Positions 60,426 through 64,000 of a DNA stretch of 64,000 nucleotides are shown here, piece after piece; position 1 is the first letter of the stretch; the number at the start of each line of letters is the position of its first letter. The notes under the pieces are model-generated. The model did no database searches. It saw nothing but the letters and a program-made list of their open reading frames with translations, and had not been told where the DNA came from. The position numbers and the translations under genes were made by a program. The stretch comes from Selenomonas sp963544755 (GTDB lineage Bacteria > Bacillota > Negativicutes > Selenomonadales > Selenomonadaceae). Location: the NCBI GenBank assembly GCA_963544755.1, contig CAUUGH010000005.1:10170-74169 (forward strand), given 5' to 3'.

Positions 60426-61196
60426 TCACTGATCTTTTTTATGTTTATAAATAAATGTCAAAACCTCCGCAAAGGTCTTTGCCGTAGCATCGTAAGCGAT
60501 GTGCGGACGCTTTATGATAACTAACGGCAAGCCTAGATTTATCGCTGCTGCAAACTTCGTATCGGCACCGCCTACCATGCCGCCGTCCTTTGTGACAACA
60601 ACATCAGCTTCATACTTCTTATAAAGTTCTTCGTTGAGCGTTTTTGAAAAAGGCCCTTGCAGTGCGACTATATGGCTAGGCCTAAAACCTAGTGCCGTAC
60701 ATTCTTCTATGACCTTAGGATCGGGCAAAACACGCGCTGTCAGCACACAGTCTTTTAAGGCTAAAGCCTTTGTAAAAGCTTCTAGATTATGGCTGCCTGT
60801 CGTAAGGAAGATCTGTTTTCCCAAAGAAGCTGCGACCTCTGCCGCCTCTTCGTAGTTTGCGACGTAACGCGCTTTTTCGTAAGAAAGCGGCGCACTCTGT
60901 CTTTCGTAGCGAATATAAGGAACCTTGCACGCACGGCAGGCACGCATGGCATTTTCAGAGATATTCGCTGCATAAGGATGGCTTGCATCAACAAACACGG
61001 CGATGCCATGCGTACGGCAATAGTCTGCTAGTGCCGCTTCGTCTAGAGCCTGATCATTGATGCAGATGCCCGGATAGCGCGACAAAAGTTCCTCGCCATA
61101 GCGGCTTACGACCGATGCCGTGACGTTTTGCCCGTTTTTTAGCAAAAAGCCAGCAAGCTCTCTGCCGTCCTTGGTTCCTGCTGCCACGAAGATCAT
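60426..61196 (-). CDS. cbiJ: Cobalt-precorrin-6A reductase CbiJ/CobK
   Basis: NADPH-dependent reductase. Seen: VAAGTKDGRELAG at the start, VFVDASHPYAANISENA near residue 70, IRYERQSAP, IFLTTGSHNLEAF and the C-terminal VVTKDGGMVGGADTKFAAA. 256 residues; its start overlaps the cbiH stop by four bases. Confidence 0.93.
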   Translation of the reverse strand: MIFVAAGTKDGRELAGFLLKNGQNVTASVVSRYGEELLSRYPGICINDQALDEAALADYCRTHGIAVFVDASHPYAANISENAMRACRACKVPYIRYERQSAPLSYEKARYVANYEEAAEVAASLGKQIFLTTGSHNLEAFTKALALKDCVLTARVLPDPKVIEECTALGFRPSHIVALQGPFSKTLNEELYKKYEADVVVTKDGGMVGGADTKFAAAINLGLPLVIIKRPHIAYDATAKTFAEVLTFIYKHKKDQ

Positions 61197-61933
61197 ACTT
61201 TATAACCTCGCGGCGTGATCATGTAGCCTTCCTTTACATAGCTTCGACTGTTGCCGATAATTACAAGGGAAAACATATCAATCTTTTCTTTTGTAAAGTT
61301 CTGCAAGGTTGAAAAAATCTTACTTTCTTTACTGCGCGTCGCGTGATTGACAATGCCAACAGGCGTATCAAAGGCGCGATAACGCAGGAATATTTCACGA
61401 ATCTCCTCAATATTTTGCACACGCTTCTTACTTTTGGGATTGTAGAGCGAAACGACGAAATCAGCCGCTGCAACTGCTTCTGCACGCTTTTTGATAAGAT
61501 CCCATGGTGTTAGAAGATCACTTAGACTGATGACAGAAAAGTCATGCATAAGCGGTGCGCCTAAAATGGCTGCCGCCGCATTAACTGCGGAAATGCCTGC
61601 AACGATGCCGCCAAACGTAGGGCGTTCACTTGGCGCACGCTGTAAGAAAAGTTCTAAGATAAGCCCTGCCATGCCATAAACACCAGAATCACCGCTAGAA
61701 ATGACGACGGTATCTTTACCTTTAGCAGCCGTTTCCACCGCCATGCGGCAGCGGTCGATCTCCTGCATCATGCCTGTGCCGATAACCTCACGCTCACCGA
61801 TCAGCGCGTCGATGAGCTTAATATACGTCGTATAGCCTGCAATAACCTTCGCTTCTTCGATCGCACGCTTTGCACGCGGTGTCATATCCTCTAAACTGCC
61901 TGGACCTATTCCCACCACTGTTATTTTTGCCAT
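61193..61933 (-). CDS. cbiH: Cobalt-precorrin-3 C17-methyltransferase CbiH/CobJ
   Basis: SAM-dependent tetrapyrrole methylase that contracts the ring in the anaerobic route. Seen: VVGIGPGSLEDMTPRAKRAI, VISSGDSGVYGMAGLI and NPKSKKRVQNIEEIREIFL with VNHATRSKE. 246 residues. Overlaps cbiG upstream by 13 bases and cbiJ downstream. Confidence 0.95.
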   Translation of the reverse strand: MAKITVVGIGPGSLEDMTPRAKRAIEEAKVIAGYTTYIKLIDALIGEREVIGTGMMQEIDRCRMAVETAAKGKDTVVISSGDSGVYGMAGLILELFLQRAPSERPTFGGIVAGISAVNAAAAILGAPLMHDFSVISLSDLLTPWDLIKKRAEAVAAADFVVSLYNPKSKKRVQNIEEIREIFLRYRAFDTPVGIVNHATRSKESKIFSTLQNFTKEKIDMFSLVIIGNSRSYVKEGYMITPRGYKV

Positions 61934-62976
61934 ACAAGTGCCACCGTCACTTTCTCAAATCTCGTTTTGCCAAGAGCTAGTCTTCCGGCTGATACGCTTG
62001 CAAGTGCTGCAGCTTCTGCGACGTTGCCGATTCCAATGCTTTTTTTGACGAAAGAAGATTCTGTAAGCCCGTATCTTTCAATTATCTCTTGCATTTTCTC
62101 ATGGGGATAGAAGCGGATTTCCCGTCGAAGCTCCTTGGCTAAAGCCAGAAGCCCTGCCTCATCCGCCTTTGCTTTTGTACTCGCAAGAAGCGATACATCC
62201 GCCAGACTGCGCCCGATCTTCGTCAACGCCGCTTCAAGCGCGGCGCGAATCTCCGCTGCTGCCGTGCCGCGCCGACAGCCGATACCGGCGATTAACGCAC
62301 GCGGTACGAGATAGATGATATTTTCTTTTGCTGCACCTTCTTTGGCAGTCAAAAATGCCGTCAATCTTCCACCATTAGAAGAAATTTCTTGCGTAAAAGC
62401 CGCCGTAAGTCCCATATCCTCTAGCCGTTTCTTATAAAAATTAGCACGCGTCAGCTTTTTGTCTATCAAATAATAAATCGGCTCATCTGCAAGTACTGCA
62501 CTGTTAAAGCGTTTTATCTGCGCCTTTGGCACTGGATACAGCGCAAGACGCGCAGCTACGACATCGACGGCAAGTTTTTTCTGTACGTCCGTCGCTGTAG
62601 TTATGACGGGATCGGCACCAAGCGATGCCGCAAGTTCGCGCGTCAGTTCATTTGCGCCACCTATATGCCCGGATAGCAGACTTATTATATGCTGCGCTTC
62701 TTCGTCAAGCACTATAACCGCCGGATCTTCGAGCTTACTTTTTAGAGAGCTTGCTATAACGCGCACGACAATACCCGTAGCCATAATGAAGATCAAAGCA
62801 TCGTATTGGCTAAACGCTTCCTTTACCTTATGTGCAAGACGCTCATAAGTACGCACATCATAAGCTCTTTCTTGCCCTGCCTTCGCGAAGATCTCAACAC
62901 TTGCTTCAAGCGATGCCCGAATACGAAGGGCTGTTTTCGTACCACGCGGCGTCGCTGTAAATACTACACACCTCAT
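61921..62976 (-). CDS. cbiG: Cobalt-precorrin-5A hydrolase CbiG
   Basis: Opens the lactone and releases acetaldehyde, a step found only in the anaerobic pathway, so it fixes the pathway type. Seen: FIMATGIVVRVIASSLKSK, LSGHIGGANELTRELA and a C-terminal AGIGCRRGTAAAEIRAALE. 351 residues, overlapping cbiF by four bases. Confidence 0.95.
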   Translation of the reverse strand: MRCVVFTATPRGTKTALRIRASLEASVEIFAKAGQERAYDVRTYERLAHKVKEAFSQYDALIFIMATGIVVRVIASSLKSKLEDPAVIVLDEEAQHIISLLSGHIGGANELTRELAASLGADPVITTATDVQKKLAVDVVAARLALYPVPKAQIKRFNSAVLADEPIYYLIDKKLTRANFYKKRLEDMGLTAAFTQEISSNGGRLTAFLTAKEGAAKENIIYLVPRALIAGIGCRRGTAAAEIRAALEAALTKIGRSLADVSLLASTKAKADEAGLLALAKELRREIRFYPHEKMQEIIERYGLTESSFVKKSIGIGNVAEAAALASVSAGRLALGKTRFEKVTVALVWQK

Positions 62977-63731
62977 TGGCTTGCTTTACGAAACATATGA
63001 CTAAACTCCGGTGCGTAAAGGCGCGAAAGCTCATAGTCTGCACCTAGACAGCGGCTGACGACGATCATCGCCGTGCGATCGATGCCCTTGTCAGCGATTT
63101 CTGCCACGATCGTTTCTAAGGTAGCACGCACAATCTTCTGCTCCGGCCACGAGGCACGCTGCACGATAGCGATCGGTGTATCCGGCGCATAGCCACCCTC
63201 AATGAGTTCTTCTACTACCTCTAAGAGCATTGTAATGCTAAGGAATATACACATAGTCGCCTGATGAGCGGCAAGTGAGCGCAATTTCTCTCGCTCAGGT
63301 ACGGGCGTGCGCCCTTCGTTGCGCGTGATAATGATCGTCTGCGAGATGCCCGGCAGCGTATATTCCTGCTTTAAAGCAGCAGCTGTCGCAAGAAAAGAGC
63401 TAACGCCCGGCACGACCTCAAAATCAATATTTTTCTTTTTGAGCGCATCCATCTGCTCTTGAATCGCGCCATAAATACTTGGATCGCCCGTATGAAGACG
63501 CACAACCATCTGAGCTTTTGCTACAGCTTTTTCAATGGTTTCGATAACTTCAAGAAGCGTCATCGAAGCAGAATCATGAACCTTCGCTCCCTTTTTTGCC
63601 AGACGCAAAAGTTCTGGATTAACAAGCGATCCTGCGTAGATGATGACATCGGCTTTTTGCAGCAGCTTTTGCCCCTTGACCGTAATAAGCTCTGGATCAC
63701 CGGCACCTGCACCAACAATATATACCTGCAT
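62973..63731 (-). CDS. cbiF: Cobalt-precorrin-4 C11-methyltransferase CbiF/CobM
   Basis: Tetrapyrrole methylase. Seen: YIVGAGAGDPELITVKG at the start, VIIYAGSLVNPELL, RLHTGDPSIYGAIQEQMD and EVVPGVSSFLATAAALKQE. ATG at 63731 with AGGAGG six bases upstream gives 252 residues. Starts 13 bases after the cbiT stop. Confidence 0.96.
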   Translation of the reverse strand: MQVYIVGAGAGDPELITVKGQKLLQKADVIIYAGSLVNPELLRLAKKGAKVHDSASMTLLEVIETIEKAVAKAQMVVRLHTGDPSIYGAIQEQMDALKKKNIDFEVVPGVSSFLATAAALKQEYTLPGISQTIIITRNEGRTPVPEREKLRSLAAHQATMCIFLSITMLLEVVEELIEGGYAPDTPIAIVQRASWPEQKIVRATLETIVAEIADKGIDRTAMIVVSRCLGADYELSRLYAPEFSHMFRKASQ

Positions 63732-63744
63732 ATTCTTCCTCCTG

Positions 63745-64000
63745 TTACACATTTTCTTTATGGCAGGAAATGATATATACGGGATTTATCGCCGCCGCCA
63801 TATCGTAAGGACCGACCTTTTTCCAACGATTGACCTGCACTTGTACAGTATCATACACATAGCCGCGCTTTTTTCGCATATAAGAAAGCGCTGTCGCAAG
63901 CGTTTGCACAGTGATACAGTTGATGACGATAAAGCCGCCAATCTTTAAGTGCAGATTAAGGATATCTAGGATCTCTTCTAAGTGACTGCCCGTACCGCCG
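63745..64000 (-). CDS. cbiT: Cobalt-precorrin-6B C15-methyltransferase (decarboxylating) CbiT, C-terminal part
   Basis: Open from the window end to a TAA at 63745. The 84 visible residues read GGTGSHLEEILDIL, LKIGGFIVINCITVQTL and DMAAAINPVYIIS, matching the SAM-binding and C-terminal parts of CbiT. The start, and whether it is fused to CbiE, lie outside the window. Confidence 0.88.
   Translation of the reverse strand, partial: GGTGSHLEEILDILNLHLKIGGFIVINCITVQTLATALSYMRKKRGYVYDTVQVQVNRWKKVGPYDMAAAINPVYIISCHKENV

Noticed and set aside
1..64000. CRISPR array
   Set aside because: The repeats found are dispersed tens of kilobases apart, not regularly spaced, and no cas gene is present.

Overview
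The window reads as a stretch of core chromosome from a low-to-mid GC Firmicute (Bacillota). It has both PolC and DnaE replicases, a SigH-type sigma factor, a CarD regulator, RqcH (NFACT), an LCP cell-wall ligase, Mini-III RNase, ThyX and a Gram-positive-style rpmG-secE-nusG-rplKAJL cluster. Hfq, the gene content and frequent TTG/GTG starts with strong AGGAGG sites suggest the Negativicutes (Veillonella/Dialister/Megasphaera/Selenomonas side). That placement is inference; no rRNA is present to settle it. Nearly all genes after about 6.3 kb are on the minus strand.

Layout. 1-6.2 kb: miaA (5' end outside), hfq, dut, rqcH on the opposite strand, an AI-2E-type permease and an LCP-family protein. 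6.3-25.2 kb: long minus-strand runs. First dnaE, a small protein, rluB, a HI0933 flavoprotein, aroA, cmk, plsC, ispH and rpsA; then a DUF512 radical-SAM protein, der and plsY; then an ACT protein, hom, thrB, cca and an alpha/beta hydrolase. 25.3-29.4 kb is the accessory island: the relic of an integrated element (two small minus-strand genes, a repressor-like fragment and a wrecked tyrosine integrase), an MTA/SAH nucleosidase divergent from a SpeD-like protein that lacks the pyruvoyl-forming serine, and a complete IS200-type element. 29.4-33.4 kb: envelope and exported proteins (GerMN lipoprotein, amidase, DUF3006, ComEC-like hydrolase) behind sigH. 33.5-40.3 kb: rlmB, thyX, mrnC, cysS, ispF, ispD, yacL and carD, i.e. 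the conserved cysS-sigH neighbourhood. 40.7-44.4 kb: rplL, rplJ (with an L10 leader), rplA, rplK, nusG, secE, rpmG, tRNA-Met and tRNA-Thr. 44.6-53.1 kb: polC, a lytic transglycosylase with a homopolymer frameshift, a mutM-coaE fusion and polA. 53.1-54.2 kb: an L,D-transpeptidase. 54.4-64 kb: an eleven-gene anaerobic (early-cobalt) cobalamin operon read towards cobS, from cbiT (cut by the window end) through cbiF, cbiG, cbiH, cbiJ, cbiC, cbiA, cobU, cbiP and cbiB.

Most notable: (i) a family of short palindromic interspersed repeats, at least five good copies, each in the intergenic space behind a gene and twice directly against a stop codon; (ii) a SpeD homologue with E-G-H in place of E-S-H; (iii) a PolC with no exonuclease domain, next to a PolA whose exonuclease region also looks inactive; (iv) an in-frame MutM-CoaE fusion; (v) the rpmG-rplL block separated from rpoBC and placed before carD, with a copy of the repeat at the junction; (vi) a transglycosylase whose frames meet at a run of ten A/T; (vii) a compact, possibly structured RNA region inside the IS200 element. 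I found no CRISPR array and no obvious new defence system. Coordinates of short sites were counted by hand and may be off by a base or so.
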